From the NCBI GenBank assembly GCA_020632955.1, contig JACKEO010000010.1, positions 112,660 through 176,659 of the forward strand: 64,000 nt of DNA. Reading direction: 5' to 3'. The notes beneath the pieces are model-generated. The model did no database searches, was not told the DNA's origin, and saw only the letters and a list, made by a program, of their open reading frames with translations. Positions 26,946 to 35,315 of the stretch are shown in pieces. Position 1 is the stretch's first letter; each line of letters starts with the position of its first letter. Origin of the DNA: Alphaproteobacteria bacterium. Lineage in GTDB: Bacteria > Myxococcota_A > UBA796 > GCA-2862545. Made by a program: the position numbers and the translations under genes.

Positions 26946-27163
26946 GCGATCCCGACATCCCCTTCGAGGAGGCCCTCGCCCAGCTCGAGGACAAGGTGCG
27001 CACCCTCGAGGGCGGGGAGGTCCCGCTCGACGAGGCGCTGCGGCTCTTCGAGGACGGCGTGAAGCTCGCCCGCACCTGCCACGCCCACCTCGACGCCGCC
27101 GAGCAGCGGGTGGCCGTGCTCACGCGCGGGGCCGAGGGCGTGGACGAGGCGCCGCTGGAGTGA
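26942..27163 (+). CDS. xseB: Exodeoxyribonuclease VII small subunit
   Basis: XseB is the small regulatory subunit of exonuclease VII, which degrades single-stranded DNA with XseA. The 73-residue length is typical. The family pattern is clear: PFEEALAQLEDKVRTLEGGE, then PLDEALRLFEDGVKLARTC and an Asp/Glu-rich end. It is translated from a GTG that overlaps the stop of the XPB-associated gene (GTGA). xseA is not in this window. Its presence at the end of the XPB operon links it to DNA repair. Confidence 0.93.
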   Translation: MSDPDIPFEEALAQLEDKVRTLEGGEVPLDEALRLFEDGVKLARTCHAHLDAAEQRVAVLTRGAEGVDEAPLE

Positions 27164-27175
27164 CCGCGTCCGCGG

Positions 27176-27205
27176 TTGCGGTTGACGTGTGCTTGACGCT
27201 AGCGT
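27176..27205 (+). promoter_or_regulatory. Putative promoter before the 27232 lipoprotein
   Basis: TTGCGG (27176-27181), an 18-base spacer and TAGCGT (27200-27205) lie 26 bases before the ATG. Two TTGACG words (27182 and 27193) also occur in the spacer, so the -35 choice is uncertain. Confidence 0.35.
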
Positions 27206-27231
27206 GGGTCCGGGAAGGGCTGGAGGAGCTC

Positions 27232-27996
27232 ATGCACACCCGACTGGTGGTGTTCGCCCTGGCGCTCGTCGCCACGGTGGGCTGCCGACGCAGCGACGGC
27301 GATCTCGGCGACGCGGGCGTGGTCCGCTTCAGCCAGATCGTCGACTACAAGGAGACCGAGGACTTCGGCGCCCCCGTGGCCGTGGACCGCGCGCTGCTCG
27401 TGGCGCTGCAGCGTCCGCAGAGCGTGTGGGGCAACGACGAGGAGACGCGTGCCGACCTGGTGCTCGACGTGGAGGGCGGCAAGGACGTCACCATCGTCGC
27501 CCTGGGCTTCGCGCAGTACGCCGTCACCTTCGCGCGGCCCGGCGAGTACCGCCTCGTGGCCGTCGACGAACGCCGGGGCGGTCGCACGGTCGACCGGCGC
27601 ACCATCGTGGCCGAGCCGCTGGGCGGGGTGCGCTTCCACGCCACGGCCGACGTCTTCACGGACGACGAGCCCTGCAACGACTGGCGCGAGGTGCCGCTCG
27701 ACGAGCTGAAGCTCTACCGGAACGAGCGGGCGAAGGTGTACGCCGTGCCCGAGAGCCGGTCCGGCGAGCCGATGCTGGGCCTGCTCGACCTCGTGGCCGA
27801 CCCGGTGCGCGGGCTCGAGTACGACAGCCCGCTCATCGCCCACGGGCAGGACGTGAACGTGCTGACCTTCTGGTCCAACCAGCAGATGCAGGAGGGTGCG
27901 GTGCGGGTGGCCATGTACGAGCGCATCGCCGGCAAGGTGGGCAAGGTGGAGGTGGAGCTGGTGGACGACGATCGCGACGTGGACTGCCGCGACTGA
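27232..27996 (+). CDS. Predicted lipoprotein, unknown function
   Basis: This is a 254-residue protein. The signal peptide MHTRLVVFALALVATVGC has the lipobox Cys at 18. The mature part is mostly beta (DLVLDVEGGKDVTIVALGFAQ, GEYRLVAVDERRGGRTVD) and has a single extra Cys pair (DEPCNDW; DVDCRD). I see no named domain. A strong GGAGGAG precedes the ATG. It lies just upstream of the TonB/ExbB/ExbD cluster on the same strand, with a gap of about 217 bases that holds another possible promoter (TAAGGT near 28102). A link to envelope transport is therefore only suggestive. Confidence 0.75.
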   Translation: MHTRLVVFALALVATVGCRRSDGDLGDAGVVRFSQIVDYKETEDFGAPVAVDRALLVALQRPQSVWGNDEETRADLVLDVEGGKDVTIVALGFAQYAVTFARPGEYRLVAVDERRGGRTVDRRTIVAEPLGGVRFHATADVFTDDEPCNDWREVPLDELKLYRNERAKVYAVPESRSGEPMLGLLDLVADPVRGLEYDSPLIAHGQDVNVLTFWSNQQMQEGAVRVAMYERIAGKVGKVEVELVDDDRDVDCRD

Positions 27997-28213
27997 CGGT
28001 CCCGGGCCGCGCGGCGCCGTGATCGCGCCGGGGGCGTGAACAGCCTCCCGCCTCGCGACACTCCAGGGGTCGCCCGTGCCGGTCGCACGGTCGGGTGCCT
28101 GTAAGGTTTCCGTTCGATCGGGGTTCTCCCGACTGAGCGCGTCCTACAGCGCACCTGGTCCGCGTTACCGGGCGCGTCGCTCGCCCCCCGCGAAACGTCG
28201 GAACGGAAGCCGG

Positions 28214-28972
28214 ATGTTCGACAGCGTCGGCCGCAACCTCGACGAGGACGCGAACAAGCGTGGCGCCACCGCCGTGGGCATCATCGTGCTCCTGACGGGT
28301 GCCACCGCGCTTGCCATCGTGCTGGCCGGGCTGTGGGCGGTCCGCGAGATCGTGCGGGAGGTCGTCGAGGACGACGCGCCCATGCTGGTGGACCTCGAGC
28401 CCGAGGAGGAGGCCGACGACCTGCTCCCGCCGCCGCCGCCGCCTCCGCCGCCGTCCTCCGGTCCCGAGGAGGAGGAGGAAGAGGAGGAGGACGACGCCGA
28501 GGAGGAGCCCGACGAGCTCGAGGACGTCCAGGAGCTCGAGGAGGAGGTCAAGGAGGAGCCGGTGAAGAGCGCCGAGCGCCCCAAGGGCGTGGAAGGCGGC
28601 GTCGAGGGCGGCCAGGAAGGCGGCGTCATCGGCGGCGTGCTCGGCGGCGTCGAGGGCGGCGTGCTCGGCGGCTCCCTGAACAGCGGCCCCAAGGTGGTGC
28701 ACCACTCCCAGGTGGAGTGGAAGCGCAAGGTGGAGCCCCGCTACCCCATGGCCGCCAAGGGCATGGGCCTGGGCGAGCAGCGCTGCATCGCCGAGGTCCA
28801 CATCGACGCCGACGGCGTCCCCACCCGCGTCTCGGTCGACCGTTGCCCGAAGGTCTTCCACGCCGGGACCGAAGAAGCCCTCCTGAAGTGGCGCTCCTAC
28901 CCCTACAAGCTCGACGGCGAGAAGATCACCGTGAGCGTGAAGATCGCGGTGGTCTACCGCGAGAACGGCTGA
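28214..28972 (+). CDS. TonB-like energy-transducer protein
   Basis: This 252-residue protein has a short cytoplasmic start and one transmembrane helix at about residues 25-48 (TAVGIIVLLTGATALAIVLA). A Pro run, a long Glu/Asp-rich stretch (EEEEEEEEDDAEEEPDELED), Gly-Val repeats (GGVEGGQEGGVIGGVLGG) and a C-terminal TonB domain follow (about 175-252; EWKRKVEPRYPMAAKGMG, VHIDADGVPTRVSVDRCP, WRSYPYKLDGEKI). TonB links the proton-motive force of ExbB/ExbD to outer-membrane receptors. Here the usual Pro/Lys linker is replaced by acidic and glycine-rich segments. exbB and two exbD genes follow directly on the same strand, supporting a complete complex. Confidence 0.85.
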   Translation: MFDSVGRNLDEDANKRGATAVGIIVLLTGATALAIVLAGLWAVREIVREVVEDDAPMLVDLEPEEEADDLLPPPPPPPPPSSGPEEEEEEEEDDAEEEPDELEDVQELEEEVKEEPVKSAERPKGVEGGVEGGQEGGVIGGVLGGVEGGVLGGSLNSGPKVVHHSQVEWKRKVEPRYPMAAKGMGLGEQRCIAEVHIDADGVPTRVSVDRCPKVFHAGTEEALLKWRSYPYKLDGEKITVSVKIAVVYRENG

Positions 28973-29029
28973 GTCTCCCCGGGCCGCGAGACGGCGCGTG
29001 CCCTCCACCCCCGACACCTGGATCCGACG

Positions 29030-29767
29030 ATGATGCTGACCATCCTGCTCGCGATCACCTCTGCCCTCGCCGAGGAGGAGGCCGCCAGCGGCTTCACCCT
29101 CCGCGAGATCTGGGACCACTCCGGTGGCCTGGCCAAGGGCGTCATCGTCATGCTGGCCCTGATGCTGCTCGCCTCGCTCTTCGTGGCGGTGGAGCGGCTC
29201 ATCGCCTTCCGGTCGGCCCAGCGGCGGTCCATGGAGCTGGCCGCCCAGATCGGCCCGGTGCTCGAGGCGGGTGACGTGGGCAAGGCCCTGCAGATGTCGC
29301 GCGACGACGCCTACAAGGGCTCGTACCTGGCGGGCATGCTGCGGGCGGGCCTCGCCGAGCTCGACCTGCGGCTGGACGCCTTCGGCATCGGCGCCGCCGA
29401 GCGCGCGGTCGAGAAGGCCATCGGGCAGGAGATCGCCAAGCTCCGTCGCGGCATGCCGATCCTCGCCACCACCGGGTCCACGGCGCCCTTCGTGGGCCTC
29501 TTCGGCACCACCTTCGGCGTCATCAACGCCTTCCAGGGCATGGCCAGCGCGGGCGCGGGCCTCGCCGCCATCTCCGCCGGCATCTCCGAGGCCCTCATCA
29601 CCACGGGCGTGGGCATCGGCGTGGCCGTGCTCGGCGTCTGGTTCTTCAACTACTTCACGAACCGGATCGACAAGGTCACCGAGGAGCTGGCGAGCTCCGA
29701 GGCCGACTTCCTCGACTGGGCCGAGAAGCTCGTGCAGGCCCGCGTCGAGGCCGAGGCGGCGAAGTAG
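29030..29767 (+). CDS. exbB: ExbB/TolQ-family proton channel protein
   Basis: This 245-residue inner-membrane protein forms the proton channel core with ExbD and energises the TonB-like protein. An N-terminal signal-like segment ending SALAEE precedes the first transmembrane helix (GVIVMLALMLLASLFVAVERL). The MotA/TolQ/ExbB domain contains two more helices around residues 140-210 with PILATTGSTAPFVGLFGTTF and ISAGISEALITTGVGIGVAVL, the conserved channel-lining segments. The start is ATG 29030; ATG 29033 is equally possible. The stop is 2 bases before the ATG of exbD, so expression is coupled. Confidence 0.92.
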   Translation: MMLTILLAITSALAEEEAASGFTLREIWDHSGGLAKGVIVMLALMLLASLFVAVERLIAFRSAQRRSMELAAQIGPVLEAGDVGKALQMSRDDAYKGSYLAGMLRAGLAELDLRLDAFGIGAAERAVEKAIGQEIAKLRRGMPILATTGSTAPFVGLFGTTFGVINAFQGMASAGAGLAAISAGISEALITTGVGIGVAVLGVWFFNYFTNRIDKVTEELASSEADFLDWAEKLVQARVEAEAAK

Positions 29768-29769
29768 CC

Positions 29770-30177
29770 ATGGGTGCGAAGCTCGGCAGTGGCGGCGGCC
29801 CGATCGCCGACATCAACGTGACCCCCCTGATCGACGTGGTGCTCGTGCTCCTCGTCGTCTTCATGGTGGTCACGCCGATGCTGCAGTCCGGCCTGCCGGT
29901 CGACCTGCCCGTGGCCACCCAGTCCGAGACGGTCAACGACGTCGGCCAGTTCATCGTGGTCAGCGTCACCGAGGACCGCGGCTGGTGGGTGGAGCAGGAG
30001 TCGGTCGACGTGGGCACGCTGGTGGAGGCCATCAACGTCGAGTACGCGAAGAACCCGTCCCGCGCGATCCTGGTGAAGGCCGACAAGGACCTCGAGTACG
30101 GCAAGGTCCGCGAGGTCATGGACATCCTCGGGGACGCCCGCATCACCTCCATCCTCGTCGCCGCGGCGAAGGAGTAG
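29770..30177 (+). CDS. exbD: ExbD/TolR-family biopolymer transport protein
   Basis: This 135-residue partner of ExbB has a single transmembrane helix near residues 17-37 (NVTPLIDVVLVLLVVFMVVTP). The membrane Asp (LIDVV) that carries protons in the family is present. A periplasmic domain follows (VDLPVATQSETVNDVGQF, VREVMDILGDARITSIL). It lies directly downstream of exbB and 4 bases upstream of a second ExbD-like gene. Confidence 0.93.
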   Translation: MGAKLGSGGGPIADINVTPLIDVVLVLLVVFMVVTPMLQSGLPVDLPVATQSETVNDVGQFIVVSVTEDRGWWVEQESVDVGTLVEAINVEYAKNPSRAILVKADKDLEYGKVREVMDILGDARITSILVAAAKE

Positions 30178-30181
30178 CCCC

Positions 30182-30958
30182 ATGGGTGCACAGCTCGGCG
30201 GCAAGGGGGCGATGGCGGAGATCAACATGACGCCGTTGATCGACATCGTCCTCGTGGTGCTCATCATCATGATGGTGAACATCCCCATCCAGGTGGAGAA
30301 GATGGGGGTGAAGCTGCCGGCTCAGGTGGAGAACCAGATCCCGCCGAAGGAGCCCACCGAGCAGCTCGTGATCATGGCCTACGAGGACGGCACGCTCGCA
30401 CTGAACCGGGCCGCGATGCCCGAGGACCAGATCTTCGGCGAGATCACGCGCCGGCTCCGTCCGAAGGAGAAGAAGATCGTCTTCGTCGACGCCCACCCCC
30501 GGCTGCTCTGGGAGCGGGTGATGGACGTGGTCGACCTGGCCCGCGAGGCCGGCGCGGTCACCGTGTCGCTGGCCCGCCTGAAGGCCGAGGGGCCCGCCGC
30601 GCCCACCTCCGCCTACGAGGGCGCGATGCCCCGTGGCGCCCTGCCCGGCACGCCGCGCGTGGGTGGCGAGATCACCGAGAAGGCCGCCGACGAGGTGCTC
30701 CAGGCGGGCCTCGGCCGCTTCCAGGCCTGCTTCGAGGCGGCGCTGGGGCGTCGCGCGGGGCTCACCGGCCGCGTGATCGTGCAGGTCGACGTGGGCCCGT
30801 CGGGCGAGATCATGGGCACCGAGCTGGTCACCAGCACGGCCGAGGACGCCGAGCTCGAGGCCTGCATGGTCGACGCGCTCCAGGGACTGTCCTTCCCGGC
30901 GCTGGGCGATCAGAAGACCGCGCGGATCCAGTACCCCTTCCTGCTCTCGCCGGGGTAG
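30182..30958 (+). CDS. ExbD-like protein fused to an AgmX/PglI-type C-terminal domain
   Basis: This is a 258-residue protein. Residues 1-135 are an ExbD homolog with the membrane Asp kept (NMTPLIDIVLVVLIIMMV) and a periplasmic domain. A short linker follows, then about 90 residues (EVLQAGLGRFQACFEAALGR, GRVIVQVDVGPSGEIMGTEL, ELEACMVDALQGLSFPA) that match the TonB-like AgmX/PglI C-terminal domain found in gliding and envelope proteins of myxobacteria. The same domain ends the protein encoded at 49035. The fusion suggests that one ExbD copy carries its own periplasm-spanning effector domain. Confidence 0.85.
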   Translation: MGAQLGGKGAMAEINMTPLIDIVLVVLIIMMVNIPIQVEKMGVKLPAQVENQIPPKEPTEQLVIMAYEDGTLALNRAAMPEDQIFGEITRRLRPKEKKIVFVDAHPRLLWERVMDVVDLAREAGAVTVSLARLKAEGPAAPTSAYEGAMPRGALPGTPRVGGEITEKAADEVLQAGLGRFQACFEAALGRRAGLTGRVIVQVDVGPSGEIMGTELVTSTAEDAELEACMVDALQGLSFPALGDQKTARIQYPFLLSPG

Positions 30959-30960
30959 GT

Positions 30961-30982
30961 CCCTTCCCCCCGGGAGGAAGGG
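30961..30982 (+). promoter_or_regulatory. Hairpin enclosing the ribosome site of the prenyl synthase gene
   Basis: CCCTTCC (30961-30967) can pair with GGAAGGG (30976-30982), which contains the Shine-Dalgarno and the first base of the GTG start. The loop is CCCCGGGA. Such a stem would lower initiation unless opened, possibly by ribosomes translating the preceding gene. Confidence 0.35.
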
Positions 30983-31824
30983 TGAGCCTGGATCTGCACG
31001 CCTGGAGCGTGGACCGCCGCGCGCGCGTCGACGCCGCACTGGAGCCCCTGTTCGGCGGGGTGTGGCCGCCCTCCTTCGTGGAGGTGCTCCGCTACCCGCT
31101 CTTCACCGGCGGCAAGCGCATGCGACCGCTCTACGCGGTGGCGGCGGCCGAGGCCGTGGGCGGCACGGCCGACCAGGCCATCCCGCCCGGCGTGGCCGTG
31201 GAGCTGGTGCACACCTACAGCCTGGTGCACGACGACCTGCCCGCCATGGACGACGACGACGAGCGTCGCGGCCGGCCCACGGTGCACAAGGCCTTCGGGG
31301 AGGATCTGGCGATCCTCTCGGGCGACGCCCTGCTCACCGAGGCCTTCGCGGTGCTCGCGCGGGCCGACGCGCCCGCCGAGGTGCGGCTGGGCTGGGTCGA
31401 CACGCTGGCCGAGGCCTCGGGCGCGCGCGGCATGGTGGGGGGCCAGGTGGGCGACATCGGCTGCGGGCCGGGGGCCGACCTCGCCACCGTGGAGGCCGTG
31501 CACGTCCGCAAGACGGGCGCGCTCATCCGCGCCGCGGTGGTGATGGGCGGGCTCGCGGCGCGGGCCGAGCTCGACGTGATGGCGCGGCTGGGCACCTACG
31601 GCGACCGCATCGGCTTCGCCTTCCAGGTGGCCGACGACGTGCTCGACGCCGACGAGGACGCCGGCGCCGAGGGTCCGCCCAGCTACGTGAAGCTCCTCGG
31701 TCTCGAGGGCACGCGGAAGCTGGCCCGCGAGGCGATGCAGGAGGCGCTCGACGCCATCGCCCCCCTGCCCCGTCCCGAGGCGCTGATCGCGCTGGCCCGC
31801 TACACCATCGACCGCGAGGTCTGA
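30982..31824 (+). CDS. ispA: Polyprenyl (farnesyl/geranylgeranyl) diphosphate synthase
   Basis: This is a 280-residue trans-prenyltransferase that condenses IPP with allylic diphosphates to give C15 or C20 products. Both Asp-rich motifs are present: the first (DDLPAMDDDDERRG) near residue 85 and the second (DDVLDADED) near 218, with GGKRMRP near 45 for diphosphate binding and KTGALIRAA near 173. The extended first motif (DDxxxxDDDD) and total length match bacterial FPP/GGPP synthases (IspA class). Product length cannot be read with certainty. A GTG start follows GGAGGAAGG. The next gene (tlyA) begins 4 bases after the stop, so they form an operon, as often seen near dxs/ispA/tlyA clusters. 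Confidence 0.9.
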   Translation: MSLDLHAWSVDRRARVDAALEPLFGGVWPPSFVEVLRYPLFTGGKRMRPLYAVAAAEAVGGTADQAIPPGVAVELVHTYSLVHDDLPAMDDDDERRGRPTVHKAFGEDLAILSGDALLTEAFAVLARADAPAEVRLGWVDTLAEASGARGMVGGQVGDIGCGPGADLATVEAVHVRKTGALIRAAVVMGGLAARAELDVMARLGTYGDRIGFAFQVADDVLDADEDAGAEGPPSYVKLLGLEGTRKLAREAMQEALDAIAPLPRPEALIALARYTIDREV

Positions 31825-31828
31825 GGGC

Positions 31829-32605
31829 GTGGGGCGCGCGGGGCTCGTGCGGCTCGACGCCCTGCTGGTGCGGCGGGGCCTGGCCGCCTCGCGCCAGCGC
31901 GCGCGGGAGCTCATCGAGCAGGGCCAGGTAGCGGTGGACGGGCTCGTGGCCACCAAGGTGGGTGCGCAGGTGCGTCCCGAGCAGGCCGTCGAGCTCCGGT
32001 CCGGCGACCACGTGTGGGTGGGTCGTGGCGCGCTGAAGCTGCTCGGCGTGCTCGAGCCGCTGGGCGTGGACCCCGAGGGCCGCACGTGCGCCGACCTGGG
32101 GGCCTCCACGGGGGGCTTCACCGAGGTGCTGCTGGAGCGGGGCGCGCGGCGGGTCTACGCGGTGGACGTGGGCAAGGGCCAGCTTGCCTGGAAGCTGCGG
32201 ACCGACCCCCGGGTGGTGGTGATGGAGGGGGTGAACGCGCGGCACCTCGAGGCGCTGCCGGAGCCGGTGGACCTCGTGGTGGGCGACCTGTCCTTCATCT
32301 CGCTGGCGCTGGTGCTCCCGGCCGTGGCCCGCATCCTCGCGCCGGAGGGCGAGGCGGTGGTGCTGGTGAAGCCGCAGTTCGAGGCCGGGCGCGAGGGCGT
32401 GGCCTCGGGCGGGCTCGTGCGCGACCCCGAGGTGCGGGAGGCCGCGATCGCGCGGGTGTGCGCCGAGGCAGAGGCCGAGGGCTTCCGCGTGCTGGGCGGG
32501 GTGGACAGCCCGGTGGCGGGGGCGCGGGCCGGCAACGTGGAGCACTTCCTCCACCTGCGCCGGGGCGTGCACCCCGACGGCGGCGCGCTCACTCCAGCTC
32601 CATGA
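31829..32605 (+). CDS. tlyA: TlyA-family rRNA (cytidine-2'-O)-methyltransferase
   Basis: This 258-residue TlyA homolog would methylate 2'-hydroxyls of cytidines in 16S and/or 23S rRNA. The N-terminal S4 RNA-binding domain is evident (RLDALLVRRGLAASRQRARE, LIEQGQVAVDGLVATK). The FtsJ-like SAM domain has LGASTGGFTEVLLERGA near residue 90, DVGKGQLAWKLRTDPRVV and the catalytic-site segment VKPQFEAGREG near 180. The GTG start lies 4 bases after the ispA stop. The last 17 bases overlap the 3' end of the convergent S41 protease gene. Confidence 0.92.
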   Translation: MGRAGLVRLDALLVRRGLAASRQRARELIEQGQVAVDGLVATKVGAQVRPEQAVELRSGDHVWVGRGALKLLGVLEPLGVDPEGRTCADLGASTGGFTEVLLERGARRVYAVDVGKGQLAWKLRTDPRVVVMEGVNARHLEALPEPVDLVVGDLSFISLALVLPAVARILAPEGEAVVLVKPQFEAGREGVASGGLVRDPEVREAAIARVCAEAEAEGFRVLGGVDSPVAGARAGNVEHFLHLRRGVHPDGGALTPAP

Positions 32606-35183
32606 GCTCCGCTTCCACCACGTCGTCGGCGCCGTCCTCCGCGATGACGTCGCGGACGCCCTCGCTGCCGCCGGTGCCGAGCACCGACCACCAGCGCCGC
32701 GTCACCAGGCCCTGGTCGTCCACCGCACGCACGAGGATGCGGTTGGCGCCGGGCTCCACCGGGATGCGTGCCACGAGGTCGAGGCGCGGTCCGCGGCCGG
32801 GCGCGTAGAGCACCTTCTGCCCGTTCACGAACACCGTGGCCGAGGCGATGCGCCCGTCGTCCACGAGCGCCACGGGCAGCTGCAGCTCGCCGGGAGGGCT
32901 GCTGAGCGTGGTGAGGCGGGCCTGCACTGTGGGGGCCTGGAGTCCCACGGGCGTGCCGTCGAGCGGCAGCGGGACGTCCCACGACAGCAGGCGCCCCACC
33001 CCGTCGGCACGCAGGCGCAGCCGCAGCGGCAGCGTCTGGGGCAGCTCGGTGCCCTCGCCCAGCTGCACGCCGAGCTCGAAGGTGACGGCCGTGCCCGGAC
33101 CGAGGAGCGGGTGACGGGCGCCGTGGTCGAGGAGCTCGAAGTCGGGCGTGCGGGGGTAGGCCAGCTCGGCCTCCAGCCCCGACAGGGCGCGGTCGGACGC
33201 GTTGTGGACCACGATCTGCGCGGTGCGCACGATGCCTTCGCCCGTGAGGTACGCGATGAGCCGCAGGTCGGGCAGCGCGCCGCTCTGCACCGGCAGCACC
33301 AGCTCGGGCAGGGTGCGCGGCGGCCGACGGTCTGCGAGGATCTCGGGGATCACCACGTCCTCGCGCGGGGGCAGGCCCGGGCGCAGCTGGAGCAGGGCGC
33401 TGCCGCTCCGGGTCTCGCCCGAGGGCACGGCGCCCACGGGCACCACCACCGAGGACCACGTCGACAGCGTGGGCGAGCGGAAGCGGACCAGCGTGCGGTG
33501 CAGCGTGGTGGGGCCGGTGTTGGTGAGCGTGACCCGCACCCGGTGCCGCTCGGGCTCCGCGGGATCCGTCTCGAGGGCCACCTGCACGGTGGCCTCCGGC
33601 GGCGTGCCCTGGCCCTGGGCCGCGCTCCAGTCGAGCTGCCGCGCGGCGAGGGCGCTCACCAGGTAGGCGTCCTCCTCGGCGCGCACCGCGGTGGCGGCGC
33701 GTGCGGCGGCCACGAGCACGTCGGCGCGATCCGGCCCGGCGGCGGTGAGGGCGGCCCGGCGGGCCACCTCGAGGACCAGGTCCCCGGGCTCCCGGTCGAC
33801 GCCGCGCCAGCCGGCCCGCTCGTCGATCATCGGCACGACGGTGTCGTACGACACGCGCTCGCGCGTGAGGTCGAAGGCCTCGCCGAGGTGCACGCCGTCG
33901 TCGTCGAGGACCACCGCGCCGAAGCTCAGGTCGGGCGGCAGGCCGTCCTCGCCCACGCGCCGGTCGTTCGCGAGCACGTACTCGGCCACGGTGAGCTTGA
34001 GGCGGGCGTCCTCGTCGATCTCGTAGACCTTCTGCACCTTGCCCTTGCCGTAGGTGCGCTCGCCGAGGACCACGGCACGTCCGTGCTCCACGAGACCGCC
34101 GGTGATGATCTCGGCGCCCGACGCGGTGGCGCGGTCGACGAGCACCACCACGGGCACGGGGGGCTCGTCGCCCTGATCGCGCGCCTGGATGAGCGACAGC
34201 AGGTTGCGCACCGGCTGGCCGTCGGCGCCCACGGTGGCGAGGAGCAGGCCGTCCTTCACGAACTGGTCCACCACCCGCGCGGACTCCTTCATGGAGCCGC
34301 CGGTGTTGCCGCGCAGGTCGAGCACGAGGCCCTGCCCGAGCCCGCCGCGCTCGATGAGGTCGGAGAGCGCGCGCCGCAGGTTGTGCTCGGTCTTCTGCGA
34401 GATGTTGTCGATGCGGACGTACCCGACGTTCCCCTCGAGCACGCGGTGCACCACGTTGGGCAGGATGATGCGCGCGCGGGTGAGCGTGGCGCGGACGGCG
34501 TGGGAGGCGGCGCCGGCGGGCCGCTGCAGGTCGAGCACCACCGTGGTGCCCTCGTCGCCGCGGATCAGCCGCTGGGCCTCGCGCACCGGCATGCTCACGG
34601 TGCTGCGCCCGTCGATGCGGTCGATCCAGTCGCCGGGCTGCACGCCGGCGGCCTCGGCCGGGCTGCCCTCGAAGACGTCGACGATGGCGAGGCGGTCGCC
34701 CTCGATGGCGAGGCCGGCGCCGATGCCCACCAGCGTGCCCTTGAGGCGGGTGTCGAAGCGATCGAGCCCCTCGCCCACGAGCACGCGGCTGAAGCGGTCG
34801 AGGGCGTGGGTGGCCCCCCCCAGGGTGGCCCAGCGGAGCTGCAGATCGTCGGCGGGCGCGCCCGCCTGTTCGGCCAGCTGCTCGAGGGCGAAGAGGCCCT
34901 GGGGCAGGTCGGCCCACGAGGTGACCCGCACCTCGCCGAGCGCGCTGCCGCCGCCCCGCGCGAGGCGCACGGTGGTGCCGTCGTGCTCCACCATCAGCCA
35001 GTCGAGGCGGCTGGCGAGCGCGTCCGCCGCGGCGTGGAGCAGGTCCTCGGGGTCCACCTGGGCGCGGTCCAGGTAGAGGTCGTGCACCAGCTCCACGGTG
35101 CGCGTGTAGGGCGCAGGCGGCGGCGCGTCGTCGGCGACGGCCGTGACGGTGGCGAGCAGGAGCAGCAGGGCCGTCCACAGCAC
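32589..35183 (-). CDS. S41-family (C-terminal processing) serine protease with PDZ domain and long C-terminal extension
   Basis: This 864-residue exported protease has a signal peptide (VLWTALLLLLATVTAVADD). A PDZ domain follows (GIGAGLAIEGDRLAIVDVF, AGVQPGDWIDRIDG). The S41 catalytic core has a Ser in ATASGAEIITG near residue 355 and a Lys in YGKGKVQKVY near 380, plus the LDLRGNTGG motif near 310. Beyond residue about 480 lie some 380 residues of beta-rich, Ig-like sequence not found in ordinary Ctp proteases. The GTG start at 35183 has GGAGG 10 bases upstream; an in-frame TTG at 35228 would give a longer, less likely N terminus. Substrates may be periplasmic or surface proteins. The extension is the unusual part. 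Confidence 0.88.
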   Translation of the reverse strand: MLWTALLLLLATVTAVADDAPPPAPYTRTVELVHDLYLDRAQVDPEDLLHAAADALASRLDWLMVEHDGTTVRLARGGGSALGEVRVTSWADLPQGLFALEQLAEQAGAPADDLQLRWATLGGATHALDRFSRVLVGEGLDRFDTRLKGTLVGIGAGLAIEGDRLAIVDVFEGSPAEAAGVQPGDWIDRIDGRSTVSMPVREAQRLIRGDEGTTVVLDLQRPAGAASHAVRATLTRARIILPNVVHRVLEGNVGYVRIDNISQKTEHNLRRALSDLIERGGLGQGLVLDLRGNTGGSMKESARVVDQFVKDGLLLATVGADGQPVRNLLSLIQARDQGDEPPVPVVVLVDRATASGAEIITGGLVEHGRAVVLGERTYGKGKVQKVYEIDEDARLKLTVAEYVLANDRRVGEDGLPPDLSFGAVVLDDDGVHLGEAFDLTRERVSYDTVVPMIDERAGWRGVDREPGDLVLEVARRAALTAAGPDRADVLVAAARAATAVRAEEDAYLVSALAARQLDWSAAQGQGTPPEATVQVALETDPAEPERHRVRVTLTNTGPTTLHRTLVRFRSPTLSTWSSVVVPVGAVPSGETRSGSALLQLRPGLPPREDVVIPEILADRRPPRTLPELVLPVQSGALPDLRLIAYLTGEGIVRTAQIVVHNASDRALSGLEAELAYPRTPDFELLDHGARHPLLGPGTAVTFELGVQLGEGTELPQTLPLRLRLRADGVGRLLSWDVPLPLDGTPVGLQAPTVQARLTTLSSPPGELQLPVALVDDGRIASATVFVNGQKVLYAPGRGPRLDLVARIPVEPGANRILVRAVDDQGLVTRRWWSVLGTGGSEGVRDVIAEDGADDVVEAELMELE

Positions 35184-35315
35184 CGGTCGTCGTCCTCCGT
35201 CGGCGGATCTTCCCCAGGAGGTAGCCAATCGGCACGAAGCCCGCCGCCGTGTACGACAGCTGGTTGCGGATCGGTGTCCGCGCGTGCGCCCGGCCCTCCC
35301 TGCGCTCGGGCCCGT

